DNA of 64,000 nucleotides, from contig NZ_MDEQ02000014.1 of the NCBI RefSeq assembly GCF_001883705.2, positions 174,731 through 238,730 on the forward strand, read 5' to 3'. The notes below the pieces were generated by a model that was given only the letters and a program-made list of their open reading frames with translations, did not search any database and had not been told where the DNA came from. Source of the stretch: Burkholderia catarinensis (GTDB lineage: Bacteria; Pseudomonadota; Gammaproteobacteria; Burkholderiales; Burkholderiaceae). Below are positions 8,209 to 21,669 of the stretch, in pieces (position 1 is the first letter of the stretch; each line of letters opens with the position of its first letter). Made by a program: the position numbers and the translations under genes.

Positions 8209-9217
8209 GGAAGCGCGCGAGTCGGCCCAGGTCGTCGCCGCGCAGATCGCCGACACCACGCGCGTCGAAGCGCTCGCGGGCCAATTGCTCGATCACCCGC
8301 CGGCCGTCGCGCTGACGGTCGCGCGCGGCAGCTCGGATCACGCCGCGAGCTATTTCGCGAGCCTGACGATGAGCCGCCTCGGCGTGCCGGTCGCGTCGCT
8401 GCCGATGTCGGTCGCGACGCTGCAGCAGGCGCCGCTGAAGGTGCAGGACCAGCTCGCGATCGCGTTCTCCCAGTCGGGCAAGAGCCCCGATCTCGTCAAC
8501 ACGATGGCCGCGCTGCGCGAAGCCGGCGCGCGTACCGTCGCCGCCGTGAACGTGCTGCCGTCGCCGCTCGCCGACGCGTGCGAGCACCAGTTGCCGCTGC
8601 TTGCCGGCCCCGAACTGTCGGTCGCCGCGACGAAGAGCTATATCGCGATGCTGTCGCTGTCCGCGCAGATCGTCGCGTACTGGCAGCGCGACGCCGCGCT
8701 GACGGCCGCGCTGCGCGGCCTGCCCGACGTACTTGCGCAGGCCGGCGGGCTCGACTGGTCGCAGGCCGTTGCGGCGCTGGCGGGTGTCGAGCGGATGATC
8801 GTCATCGGCCGCGGCCTCGGCCTCGCGATCGCGCAGGAAGCCGCGCTGAAGCTGAAGGAAACGTCTGGCATCCAGGCCGAGGCGTTCTCGAGCGCCGAGG
8901 TTCGTCACGGCCCGATGGAGCTGATCGACCGCGACTATCCGCTGCTCGTGTTCGCGCCGCCGGGGCCCGAGCAGGCCGGCCTCCTGCAGCTCGCCGAAGA
9001 CATGCGCGCACGCGGCGCCGCCGTGCTGCTCGCGGCGCCCGCCGGCACGCCCGGCTTATCGGGCACCGTGCTGCCGCTCGCGCAGTCCGCCCATTCGGCG
9101 CTCGACCCGATCGCCGCCATTCTTTCGTTCTACGTGATGGCGGCGGATCTCGCCGTCGCGCGCGGCCGCAACCCCGATACGCCGCGTCACCTGAACAAAG
9201 TCACCGAAACGCACTGA
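8192..9217 (+). CDS. SIS-domain glucosamine-6-phosphate deaminase (NagB-II type)
   Basis: The 341-residue protein has two SIS domains (about 25-160 and 190-330), with VARGSSDHAA, FSQSGKSPDLV and a C-terminal HLNKVTETH like the isomerase half of GlmS. There is no glutaminase domain. In nag operons such proteins replace classical NagB and convert glucosamine-6-phosphate to fructose-6-phosphate and ammonia. TTG 8192 is preferred because AGGAGA (8181-8186) sits 5 bases upstream; ATG 8201 would give a spacing of 14. The assignment to NagB-II rests on domain type and operon context. Confidence 0.85.
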   Translation: MSNMLKEARESAQVVAAQIADTTRVEALAGQLLDHPPAVALTVARGSSDHAASYFASLTMSRLGVPVASLPMSVATLQQAPLKVQDQLAIAFSQSGKSPDLVNTMAALREAGARTVAAVNVLPSPLADACEHQLPLLAGPELSVAATKSYIAMLSLSAQIVAYWQRDAALTAALRGLPDVLAQAGGLDWSQAVAALAGVERMIVIGRGLGLAIAQEAALKLKETSGIQAEAFSSAEVRHGPMELIDRDYPLLVFAPPGPEQAGLLQLAEDMRARGAAVLLAAPAGTPGLSGTVLPLAQSAHSALDPIAAILSFYVMAADLAVARGRNPDTPRHLNKVTETH

Positions 9218-9256
9218 TAGCCGAGAAAGCCGATGAGACGCGCCGAGGAGTCCCAG

Positions 9257-11815
<2,559 letters not shown>

Positions 11816-11892
11816 GCGTCGAAGGCAGGCCCGCGAGCCGTTTCACCACGAGAGCAATTAAGTCAACGACGAGACAAGGATTGGAGGACTGA

Positions 11893-13656
11893 ATGGACGG
11901 GAATCCGTTTCTGAAGATACAGGGCCTGGGCCGGGCACTGATGCTGCCGATCGCGGTATTGCCGGTCGCCGGCATCCTGCTGCGACTCGGCCAGCCGGAC
12001 GTGTTCAACATCAAGATGATCGCCGACGCCGGCGGTGCGATCTTCGACAACCTGCCGCTGCTGTTCGCGATCGGCGTGGCGGTCGGCTTCGCGAAGGACA
12101 ACAACGGCGTGGCGGCGCTCGCGGGCGCGATCGGCTACCTGATCGAAACCGCGATCATGAAGGACATCGATCCCAAGCTGAACATGGGCGTGCTGTCCGG
12201 GATCATCGCGGGCGTGGTGGCGGGCTTGCTGTACAACCGCTACAAGGACATCAAGCTGCCCGACTACCTCGCGTTCTTCGGCGGCAAACGGTTCGTGCCG
12301 ATCATCACGGGGCTGGTCTGCGTGATACTCGGCATCGCGTTCGGGTACGTGTGGCAGCCGGTCCAGCATGCGATCGATGCGGCCGGCCAGTGGCTGACGA
12401 CGGCGGGCGCGATCGGCGCGTTCGTGTTCGGCTTCCTGAACCGCCTGCTGCTCGTTACGGGCCTGCACCACATCATCAACTCGCTCGCGTGGTTCGTGTT
12501 CGGCAACTTCACGCCGCCCGCCGGCGGCGAGATCGTGCACGGCGACCTGCACCGCTTCTTCGCGGGCGACTCGACCGCGGGCACCTTCATGGCCGGCTTC
12601 TTCCCGATCATGATGTTCGGCCTGCCGGCCGCGTGTCTCGCGATGCTGCACGAAGCGCCGAAGGAGCGCCGCGCGATGGTCGGCGGCCTGCTGCTCTCGA
12701 TGGCGCTCACGTCGTTCCTGACCGGCGTGACCGAGCCGATCGAATTCAGCTTCATGTTCCTCGCGCCGGTGCTGTACGTGATCCACGCGGTGCTGACGGG
12801 GCTGTCGCTCGCGATCTGCCAGCTCGTCGGCGTGAAGCTCGGCTTCACGTTCTCGGCCGGCGCGATCGACTACGTGCTGAACTACGGGCTGTCGACGAAG
12901 GGCTGGATCGCGATTCCGCTCGGCATCGCGTACGGCGTCGCGTACTACGGGCTGTTCCGCTTCTTCATCCGCAAGTTCAACATGGCGACGCCGGGCCGCG
13001 AGCCGGCCTCGGCCGATGCGGCGGCCGAGTCGTACGCGTCGGGCGGCTTCGTCGCACCGGCGGCGGGCGCAGCCGCTGCCGCGCCGCGTGCGCAACGCTA
13101 TATCGCCGCGCTCGGCGGTGCGGGCAACCTGTCGGTCGTCGACGCATGCACGACGCGCCTGCGCCTGACCGTCGTCGATCCGGAGAAGGTATCGGAGCCT
13201 GAACTGAAGTCGATCGGCGCGCGCGGCGTGCTCAAGCGCGGCGGCAACAGCGTGCAGGTGATCATCGGGCCCGAGGCCGACATCATCGCCGACGAAATGC
13301 GCACGGCGATCGGCAGCGGCGCGGCCGGCGCAGCGTCGACGGCGACGGCCGCCGCGGCGCAGCCTGTCACGGGCGCGGCCGCCGGCCCGCTCGACCCGGA
13401 GCCGGCCCGCTGGCTCGCGGTGTTCGGCGGGGCGACCAACGTCGTGTCGCTCGACGCGATCGCGACCACGCGCCTGCGCGTCGTCGTGCGCGATCCGTCT
13501 GCGGTCGATCGCGATCGTCTCGGCGCGCTCGATGTCGCCTGGGTGTCGCTCGACACGTTCCACATCGTCTGCGGCAACGCGGCGGCACGCTATGCCGAAC
13601 AGCTCGGCGCGCGCCTGCCGCCGTCGGGCGGCGGCGCGGCCGCACAGCCGGCCTGA
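11893..13656 (+). CDS. nagE: GlcNAc-specific PTS EIICB with an extra IIB-like domain
   Basis: This 587-residue inner-membrane permease takes up and phosphorylates GlcNAc. Seen: a polytopic IIC domain (about 1-365), an Ala/Pro-rich linker, a IIB domain with phosphorylatable C419 in VVDACTTRLRL, a second linker, and a second IIB-like domain (about 500-575). In that second copy the equivalent residue is A524 (DAIATTRLRV), so it cannot carry phosphate on cysteine. ATG 11893 follows GGAGGA. The partner EIIA is in the upstream fused protein. It is the last gene of the operon. Confidence 0.92.
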   Translation: MDGNPFLKIQGLGRALMLPIAVLPVAGILLRLGQPDVFNIKMIADAGGAIFDNLPLLFAIGVAVGFAKDNNGVAALAGAIGYLIETAIMKDIDPKLNMGVLSGIIAGVVAGLLYNRYKDIKLPDYLAFFGGKRFVPIITGLVCVILGIAFGYVWQPVQHAIDAAGQWLTTAGAIGAFVFGFLNRLLLVTGLHHIINSLAWFVFGNFTPPAGGEIVHGDLHRFFAGDSTAGTFMAGFFPIMMFGLPAACLAMLHEAPKERRAMVGGLLLSMALTSFLTGVTEPIEFSFMFLAPVLYVIHAVLTGLSLAICQLVGVKLGFTFSAGAIDYVLNYGLSTKGWIAIPLGIAYGVAYYGLFRFFIRKFNMATPGREPASADAAAESYASGGFVAPAAGAAAAAPRAQRYIAALGGAGNLSVVDACTTRLRLTVVDPEKVSEPELKSIGARGVLKRGGNSVQVIIGPEADIIADEMRTAIGSGAAGAASTATAAAAQPVTGAAAGPLDPEPARWLAVFGGATNVVSLDAIATTRLRVVVRDPSAVDRDRLGALDVAWVSLDTFHIVCGNAAARYAEQLGARLPPSGGGAAAQPA

Positions 13657-13710
13657 TGCGACGAAGCCGGCCGGATCCGCGCCGCGGATTCGGGCCGGCC
13701 GGCAAAATGA

Positions 13711-13743
13711 AAACGGCTTGCGATGCGTCGCAAGCCGTTTTTC
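13711..13743. terminator. Bidirectional terminator between nagE and the hexosaminidase gene
   Basis: A perfect 13-bp stem (13711-13723 with 13728-13740) closes a 4-base loop, with A residues before it and T residues after it. It can end the plus-strand nag operon and the convergent minus-strand gene. Confidence 0.92.
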
Positions 13744-13806
13744 TTTGGTGCGGGCGATGGCGCGATGCGTTCATCCGCATCGCGCATCGCTCGGCCGCTC
13801 AGCCGC

Positions 13807-16290
<2,484 letters not shown>

Positions 16291-16673
16291 TCGAACTCCT
16301 GAGGAAAAGAGGGCGTAGCGGCGTCGTAAGGCGACGTCGCTGCGATCGGGTTTTTCAGTGGAGCTGCGGGTGATACCAGCACGCGGGGCGAAGCAACTGC
16401 ACCGCGCGCATTCGGCACGCGAGGGCGTGCGTTACGGAACGGGGGGCGGGCACGCGTGCCGATCGGATCGGCGGGGCGGTGTGCGCGTACTCATCGGCGG
16501 CGCACGGCAGTCGCCACGGCGGCGACGCAACTGCAGCCGGCTGCGTTCGTCCGGCCGTGCACGATCGCGACGGCGGACGCACGGCGACACGGCGCGCAGG
16601 CGTGCGCCACATACGGGATTCGCATGTCTCCCCCACCCAGATGGATTCGGCCTGTCAGCGGCCGTGTCCAAAG

Positions 16674-16709
16674 ATCTTATGAAACCTTTTATTGGTATTC
16701 AAGTGGTAT
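16674..16709 (-). promoter_or_regulatory. Candidate promoter and operator of the hexosaminidase gene
   Basis: Read on the minus strand, TTGAAT (16697-16702) and TAAGAT (16674-16679) are 17 bases apart. Two copies of ATACCA (16704-16709 and 16693-16698) overlap the -35 region. ATACCA also forms the core of each arm of the inverted repeat in front of the nag operon, so shared control by the same GntR protein is plausible. The arms here are direct rather than inverted, which weakens the case. Confidence 0.45.
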
Positions 16710-16764
16710 CAATCTGGCGCTAAATTGGCATCGGTGCGCGGGGCCTGTCCGGCCGGCCGGGACG

Positions 16765-16791
16765 AAAAAAAACCTCGCGCGAGGCGAGGTT
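16765..16791 (-). terminator. Terminator of the cyd operon
   Basis: An 8-bp stem (16771-16778 with 16784-16791) is followed, in the minus direction, by a run of eight T residues. It lies just beyond the cydX stop codon. Confidence 0.88.
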
Positions 16792-16829
16792 CCTTCCGGA
16801 CGGCGGCGGCGCGATCGGCCGCACGCGCG

Positions 16830-16946
16830 TCAGTCGCGGCGCACGCGTGCTTCCTGCGTCTTCTGCCGCGCTTCGAGCCACATCGCGTTGACGATGCCGA
16901 ACGACAGCGCGACGCCGATACCGAGAATCCAGCTGAAATACCACAT
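16830..16946 (-). CDS. cydX: Cytochrome bd oxidase small subunit CydX
   Basis: The 38-residue protein begins MWYFSWILGIG, the hallmark of CydX/YbgT, and has a single membrane helix (about residues 3-24) and a basic tail. CydX stabilises the haem site of the CydAB complex in the inner membrane. It is the last gene of the operon, about 50 bases after cydB and just before the terminator. The short length makes it easy to miss. Confidence 0.92.
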   Translation of the reverse strand: MWYFSWILGIGVALSFGIVNAMWLEARQKTQEARVRRD

Positions 16947-16999
16947 GATCCGACTCCTTGCGAAACGGTGGACGGGGGGCGCGCGCGCCCCGGTCCGGT

Positions 17000-18136
17000 T
17001 CAATACATCGAGTGCTTGTTCTCTTCGAGCGTCTGGTGCGTGACCTTGCCGCGCATCACGCGATACACCCAGCTCGTGTAGATCAGGACGATCGGCAGGA
17101 ACACGATCACCGCGAACAGCATCACCTGCAGCGTCTTCTGGCTCGATGTCGAGTCCCACACGGTCAGGCTGCTGCGCGGGTCGAGCGACGACGGCATGAT
17201 GAACGGGAACATCGAGAAGCCCGCGGTCAGGATCACGCCGGCGATCATCAGCCCCGTGCAGAAGAACGCCGTTTTCTCCTGCTTCGAGCCGGCGAGCAGC
17301 AGCGCGAGCAGCCCGCCCGCGATGCCGACGACGGGCGCCGCGATCATCCACGGGAATTCGCCGTAGTTCGCGAGCCACAGGCCCGAGCCGGCGGCGACGT
17401 CCTTGAGCAGCGGGTTCGCGACCGAGTCGGTCGGCGCGGCGTTCGTGATGTGGAAGCCGCCGATGGTCGACGCGACCAGCACGCCGGCCAGCACGAACAG
17501 CACGACTGCGAGGAGCGACGCCACCCGCAGCGCGATCGATGCACGGCGCGCGATCACGCCGTCGGTCTTCATCTTGATGAACGCGGCGCCGTGCGCGACG
17601 AGCATCGTGAGGCTGACGAGCCCGCACAGCAGCGCGAACGGATTCAGCAGCGCCCAGAAGCTGCCGTAGTAGGTCACGCGCAGGTCGCTGTCGAACTTGA
17701 ACGGCACGCCCTGCAGCAGGTTGCCGAACGCGACGCCGAACACGAGCGCCGGCACGAAGCCGCCGGCGAACAGGCCCCAGTCCCAGCCCGCGCGCCAGCG
17801 CGGGTCGGGCCGCTTGCTGCGGTAGTCGAAGCCCACCGGCCGGAAGAACAGCGCGAACAGCACGAGCAGCATCGCGAAGTAGAAGCCCGAGAACGACGCC
17901 GCGTAGACGAGCGGCCAGGCGGCGAACATCGCGCCGCCGGCCGTGATCAGCCACACCTGGTTGCCTTCCCACGTCGCGCCGACGGTGTTGACGATGATGC
18001 GGCGCTCGTCGTCGGTCTTGCCGAGGAACGGCAGCAGCGCGGTCGCGCCCATGTCGAAGCCGTCGGTGACGGCGAAGCCGATCAGCAGCACGCCGACGAG
18101 CAGCCACCAGATCAGCTTGAGAGTTGCATAGTCCAT
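17000..18136 (-). CDS. cydB: Cytochrome bd ubiquinol oxidase subunit II
   Basis: The 378-residue membrane protein begins MDYATLKLIWWLLVGVLL and has about eight further hydrophobic segments, as in E. coli CydB. With CydA it forms the high-affinity quinol oxidase that reduces oxygen to water. ATG 18136 follows AAGGAA; an in-frame upstream extension lacks a ribosome site. It lies 31 bases after cydA and upstream of cydX. Confidence 0.95.
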   Translation of the reverse strand: MDYATLKLIWWLLVGVLLIGFAVTDGFDMGATALLPFLGKTDDERRIIVNTVGATWEGNQVWLITAGGAMFAAWPLVYAASFSGFYFAMLLVLFALFFRPVGFDYRSKRPDPRWRAGWDWGLFAGGFVPALVFGVAFGNLLQGVPFKFDSDLRVTYYGSFWALLNPFALLCGLVSLTMLVAHGAAFIKMKTDGVIARRASIALRVASLLAVVLFVLAGVLVASTIGGFHITNAAPTDSVANPLLKDVAAGSGLWLANYGEFPWMIAAPVVGIAGGLLALLLAGSKQEKTAFFCTGLMIAGVILTAGFSMFPFIMPSSLDPRSSLTVWDSTSSQKTLQVMLFAVIVFLPIVLIYTSWVYRVMRGKVTHQTLEENKHSMY

Positions 18137-18167
18137 AGCGATTCCTTGTTCCGTTTCGGGGGCGTGC

Positions 18168-19748
18168 TCACGCCGGGGCACGCTCGCTGGCGTCCGCGAG
18201 TTCGTGGTGATAGCGGCCGGTATGCAGCGACGACGGGCCGAGGCGCGCGTACTTGAACATCAGCTTGATCTCGATGACGAACAGCGCGGTGTAGAACAGG
18301 ATGAAGCCCGCGAGACTCAGGTACAGGTCGTTCGGTGTCAGGCTCGACGCGGACAGGTGCGTCGGCAGCACGCCCGCGATCGTCCACGGCTGGCGGCCGA
18401 GCTCGGCGACGATCCAGCCGAATTCGATCGCGATCCACGGCAGCGGGATCGCCCACACCGCGTAGCGCAGGAACCAGCGGCGGTTGTCCTGCAGCAGTTC
18501 GCGGCGCGCGCAGAACCAGAAGGCGGCAACGAACGTCGCGACGAACAGGAAGCCGAGGGCCACCATGATCCGGAACGAGAAGAACACGGGCGCGACCGGC
18601 GGGATCGTTTTCTTCGCGGCCGCCTTGATCTGTTCGGGCGTCGCGTCGACCACGTTCGGCGTGAACTGCTTGAGCATCAGCCCGTAGCCGAGATACTGCT
18701 TGTGCTGGTCGAACAGCGCGTGCGTCGCCGCACTGGTGTCGCCTTCCTTGATCTTCTGCAGCGCGCCGTACGCGATCATCCCGCTCTGGATGTGCTCCTC
18801 GCTGTGCTTCATCAGATCCTTGAGGCCGATGACGGGTTCGTCGATCGAGCGCGTCGCGATCAGGCCGAGCGCGTACGGGATCTTGATCGCGTAGTCGGTG
18901 CGCTGTTCCTCCTGGTTCGGAATGCCGATCAGCGTGAACGAGGCCGGCGCGGGCGCCGTTTCCCATTCCGACTCGATCGCGGCGAGCTTCATCTGCTGCA
19001 CTTCGCCGGTCGTATAGCCCGATTCGTCGCCGAGCACGATCACGCAGAGCGTCGCCGCGAGGCCGAAGCCGGCCGCGACCGCAAACGAGCGCAGCGCGAA
19101 GTCGATGTCGCGTTTCTTCAGCAGGTACCACGACGACACGCCGAGCACGAACATCGCCGCCGACACGTAGCCGGCCGACACCGTGTGCACGAACTTCACC
19201 TGCGCGACCGGATTGAACAGCACGTCGAACAGGCTCGTCATCTCCATGCGCATCGTCTGGTAGTTGAACTCGGCGCCGACCGGGTTGTTCATCCAGCCGT
19301 TCGCGACGAGGATCCACAGCGCGGACAGGTTCGAGCCCAGCGCGACGAGGAACGTGACCATCAGGTGCTTGACCTTCGACAGGCGGTTCCAGCCGAAGAA
19401 GAACAGGCCGACGAACGTCGATTCGAGGAAGAACGCCATCAGGCCTTCGACCGCGAGCGGCACGCCGAAGATGTCGCCGACATAGTGCGAGTAGTACGAC
19501 CAGTTCGTGCCGAACTGGAATTCGAGCGTGATGCCGGTCGTCACGCCCATCGCGAAGTTGATGCCGAACAGCTTGCCCCAGAACTGGGTCATGTCCTTGT
19601 AGACCTGCTTGCCGGTCATCACGTAGACGGCTTCCATGATGACGAGCAGCCAGGACAGGCCGAGCGTCAGCGGCACGAACAGGAAGTGGTAGAGCGCCGT
19701 GATGCCGAACTGCAGACGTGACAGATCGACGACTTCACTACTTATCAT
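18168..19748 (-). CDS. cydA: Cytochrome bd ubiquinol oxidase subunit I
   Basis: The 526-residue subunit carries the haems and the quinol site. Seen: a haem-ligand histidine near the N-terminus (ALYHFLF, H21), the quinol-loop motif GDESGYTTGEVQ, and a long Q-loop that aligns along its length with E. coli CydA (WETAPAPASFTL, IPYALGLIATRS). This is therefore the canonical long-loop type rather than a short-loop cyanide-insensitive oxidase. The start overlaps cydP by 11 bases, which suggests coupled translation. It supports respiration at low oxygen. Confidence 0.96.
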   Translation of the reverse strand: MISSEVVDLSRLQFGITALYHFLFVPLTLGLSWLLVIMEAVYVMTGKQVYKDMTQFWGKLFGINFAMGVTTGITLEFQFGTNWSYYSHYVGDIFGVPLAVEGLMAFFLESTFVGLFFFGWNRLSKVKHLMVTFLVALGSNLSALWILVANGWMNNPVGAEFNYQTMRMEMTSLFDVLFNPVAQVKFVHTVSAGYVSAAMFVLGVSSWYLLKKRDIDFALRSFAVAAGFGLAATLCVIVLGDESGYTTGEVQQMKLAAIESEWETAPAPASFTLIGIPNQEEQRTDYAIKIPYALGLIATRSIDEPVIGLKDLMKHSEEHIQSGMIAYGALQKIKEGDTSAATHALFDQHKQYLGYGLMLKQFTPNVVDATPEQIKAAAKKTIPPVAPVFFSFRIMVALGFLFVATFVAAFWFCARRELLQDNRRWFLRYAVWAIPLPWIAIEFGWIVAELGRQPWTIAGVLPTHLSASSLTPNDLYLSLAGFILFYTALFVIEIKLMFKYARLGPSSLHTGRYHHELADASERAPA

Positions 19749-20016
19749 GGTGGTCTCCCTCGGTAGATGCAGGCGCCGGCACCGAGAGCAGCTTCTCGGC
19801 GACGGCGGCAGGCGGCAACGACATGTGCTCGGCCTGCGGATGATTGAAGAATGCGTATTTGAGCGACATCAGGAGGATCAGCTTGACGATCAGCACCAGG
19901 GTGATGTCGCGGGCGAGGGTCGGTCCGCGTGCCCACGCGGCGATGCGCGCGCGCCAGCCGATCGTGCCGTCCGGCCGCGGGGGCGGCGGCGCAGGCTCTT
20001 TATTGATCGAGATCAA
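19738..20016 (-). CDS. cydP: Cytochrome oxidase small-subunit-like protein CydP
   Basis: The 92-residue protein has one predicted membrane helix (DITLVLIVKLILLMSLKYAF, about residues 37-56) with a Pro-rich cytoplasmic N-terminus. CydP-type proteins precede cydAB in many beta-proteobacteria; their role is not well defined. The TTG start at 20016 lies within a perfect FNR/ANR-like box, so either the start or the box position deserves checking. It overlaps cydA by 11 bases. Confidence 0.75.
   Translation of the reverse strand: MISINKEPAPPPPRPDGTIGWRARIAAWARGPTLARDITLVLIVKLILLMSLKYAFFNHPQAEHMSLPPAAVAEKLLSVPAPASTEGDHHDK
20003..20016. promoter_or_regulatory. FNR/ANR-type box at the start of the cyd operon
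   Basis: The sequence is TTGAT-CGAG-ATCAA, a perfect palindromic match to the FNR/ANR consensus. It coincides with the first codons of cydP. Oxygen-responsive control of cytochrome bd genes by FNR-type regulators is well known. At this position the box could repress, or serve a start site different from the one assumed. Confidence 0.6.
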
Positions 20017-20189
20017 GGCGATTATCCTGAATCGATTTAGGACGGTTTTGGGGGCGACGTTACGTCGGATTTATGACGGCCGTGAAGCTGTTTTAATCCT
20101 TTTGCGCCGGACATACCAATTTTAAAAGGAAGGCTTTCCGATGCCGAGTGCTGCGCTGCGGCAGACCGTCGCGAAACACGGGCAGAAAA

Positions 20190-20203
20190 TTGAGGCAGAT
20201 CAA
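20190..20203. promoter_or_regulatory. Second FNR/ANR-like box upstream of cydP
   Basis: TTGAG-GCAG-ATCAA differs from the palindromic consensus at one position. It lies about 174 bases before the cydP start codon. No clear -10 sits at the spacing expected for class II activation. Confidence 0.4.
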
Positions 20204-20312
20204 GGTTATGCGGAAGGGGCGCGCCAACGGCCTATTGCCTGATGAATCAGGTCAATTAATCGGCGGAGAAACGAGCGGAGAAGCGGATGAAAAGCAGGGG
20301 AAAAGACGGACG

Positions 20313-20346
20313 AAAAAAAACCGCTGCCGGTCGGGCAGCGGTTTTT
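20313..20346. terminator. Bidirectional terminator after rpoH
   Basis: An 8-bp GC stem (20321-20328 with 20334-20341) has an A-run before it and a T-run after it. It ends rpoH transcription on the minus strand. The remaining stretch 20017-20312 holds the FNR-like boxes and otherwise no gene I can support. Confidence 0.9.
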
Positions 20347-20373
20347 GACGATGCGCTCTGAATCGCCAGGGAT

Positions 20374-21309
20374 TTATGCGTACTCGGCGAGGGCGGTGCG
20401 CATTTTTTTCATCGCGCTCGCTTCGATCTGGCGGATGCGTTCCGCCGATACGCCGAACTCGGCGGCGAGATCATGCAGCGTCGAGCCGCCCGAGCCGTCG
20501 TCGTCGACGTGCAGCCAGCGCGCCTCGATGATGCGGCGGCTGCGCGCGTCGAGCGCGTCGAGCGCCTGTGCGATGCCGTCCGTCTGCAACGTGTCGCGCT
20601 GACGGGCGGCGAGCACGGCGGTCGGCTCGTTGTGCGAATCGGCCAGGTAGGCGATCGGCGCGTACGACTCCTCGCCATCTTCCACCTGCCCTTCGAGTGC
20701 GATGTCGCCGCCCGACAGGCGCGTTTCCATTTCGGTCACGTCTTCGCGCTTGACGTTGAGCTCCTTCGCGAGGCCGTCGATCTCCTCGGGCGTCATCGCC
20801 TGCAGGCCTTTCTTGTGGCTGCGCAGGTTGAAGAACAGCTTGCGTTGCGACTTGGTCGTCGCGACCTTCACCGTGCGCCAGTTGCGCAGGATGTACTCGT
20901 GGATCTCGGCCTTGATCCAGTGGATCGCGTACGACACGAGGCGCACGTTCTGGGCCGGATCGAAGCGCTTCACGGCCTTCATCAGGCCGATGTTGCCTTC
21001 CTGGATCAGGTCGCCGTGCGGCAGGCCGTAGCCGAGATAGTTGCGCGCGATCGACACGACCAGCCGCAGGTGCGACAGCACGAGGCGGCGCGCCGAGTCG
21101 AGGTTGTTGTCTTCGCGGAATTCGGTCGCGTACTGGCGTTCCTCTTCGGCCGTCAGCAGCGGAATGCGATTGACGGCCTGGATATACGCGTCGATGTTGC
21201 CAAGCTGGCCCGGCAACATCGATTGAGCTGCGAGCGCCAGCGAGCCTGCCGATGCGGCCTTGGCCGGCGCCGGGCTCAGGGTGTTCGGGAGGGTCAGGGC
21301 GTTGCTCAC
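20374..21309 (-). CDS. rpoH: RNA polymerase heat-shock sigma factor sigma-32
   Basis: The 311-residue sigma factor directs heat-shock transcription. Seen: region 2 with LVVSIARNYLGYGLPHGDLIQEGNIG and the aromatic VSYAIHWIKAEIHEYI helix, the sigma-32-type QRKLFFNLR box, and a region 4 helix-turn-helix near the end (GVSAERIRQIEASAMKKM). GTG 21309 follows AAGGAG; an open 20-codon extension upstream would start with no ribosome site and cross the leader. A perfect CIRCE element sits 61 bases upstream, so HrcA should repress it. Confidence 0.94.
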   Translation of the reverse strand: MSNALTLPNTLSPAPAKAASAGSLALAAQSMLPGQLGNIDAYIQAVNRIPLLTAEEERQYATEFREDNNLDSARRLVLSHLRLVVSIARNYLGYGLPHGDLIQEGNIGLMKAVKRFDPAQNVRLVSYAIHWIKAEIHEYILRNWRTVKVATTKSQRKLFFNLRSHKKGLQAMTPEEIDGLAKELNVKREDVTEMETRLSGGDIALEGQVEDGEESYAPIAYLADSHNEPTAVLAARQRDTLQTDGIAQALDALDARSRRIIEARWLHVDDDGSGGSTLHDLAAEFGVSAERIRQIEASAMKKMRTALAEYA

Positions 21310-21370
21310 TAAAAACTCCTTTGGAATCAGGGACAAACCCCCGGTCTCGAATAAAATTCCGTGGGCCATC

Positions 21371-21397
21371 TTAGCACTCCCGCAATCTGAGTGCTAA
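21371..21397. promoter_or_regulatory. CIRCE element (HrcA operator) upstream of rpoH
   Basis: TTAGCACTC-N9-GAGTGCTAA is an exact match to the CIRCE consensus (arms 21371-21379 and 21389-21397). A minus-strand TAAGAT (21368-21373) overlaps its promoter-proximal end and may be the -10. HrcA binding here would tie sigma-32 synthesis to the GroEL-HrcA circuit. Confidence 0.93.
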
Positions 21398-21669
21398 TTC
21401 CTTAGAGCGGGCGTGGGCATCGGAGTTCCCGGTTTTTCTATCGAATCAGTCGAGTTGATAGTCTATTCTGCGACAGAGGCGGTGACGCGAAGTTCCGTAA
21501 ACCATTGTTTCTGATGGGAATCAGTAGACGATTTCGATTTTTGTCGTTTTGGAAGGAAGCCATTTCGCTTCGTGATGCCGATCCGAAAAGTCCTTTACCA
21601 TAACATTCAGTTCGCTCGGGCCCTGCCGTGGCGGCAGGCCCCATTCAACCCACAAAGTTGGAGTGTCTG
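21398..21669. other. Upstream region of pagL and rpoH
   Basis: These 272 bases between the CIRCE element and pagL are less G+C rich than the surroundings and must hold the pagL promoter. I see no convincing hexamer pair, operator or RNA gene in it. Confidence 0.4.

Larger units (their letters stand above)
16291..16829. other. Intergenic region between the hexosaminidase and cydX
   Basis: This 539-base gap holds the cyd terminator (16765-16791) and a candidate minus-strand promoter (16674-16702). The inferred hexosaminidase leader is about 375 bases long. In that leader a 44-codon open frame (minus, 16491-16625) follows a strong GGGGGAG; its product resembles no protein I know. The rest shows no recognisable feature. 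Confidence 0.5.

Noticed and set aside
20141..20242. A 33-codon plus-strand frame with AAGGAAGG upstream in the cydP-rpoH gap
   Set aside because: No similarity, no clear promoter and only moderate codon bias; chance cannot be excluded.
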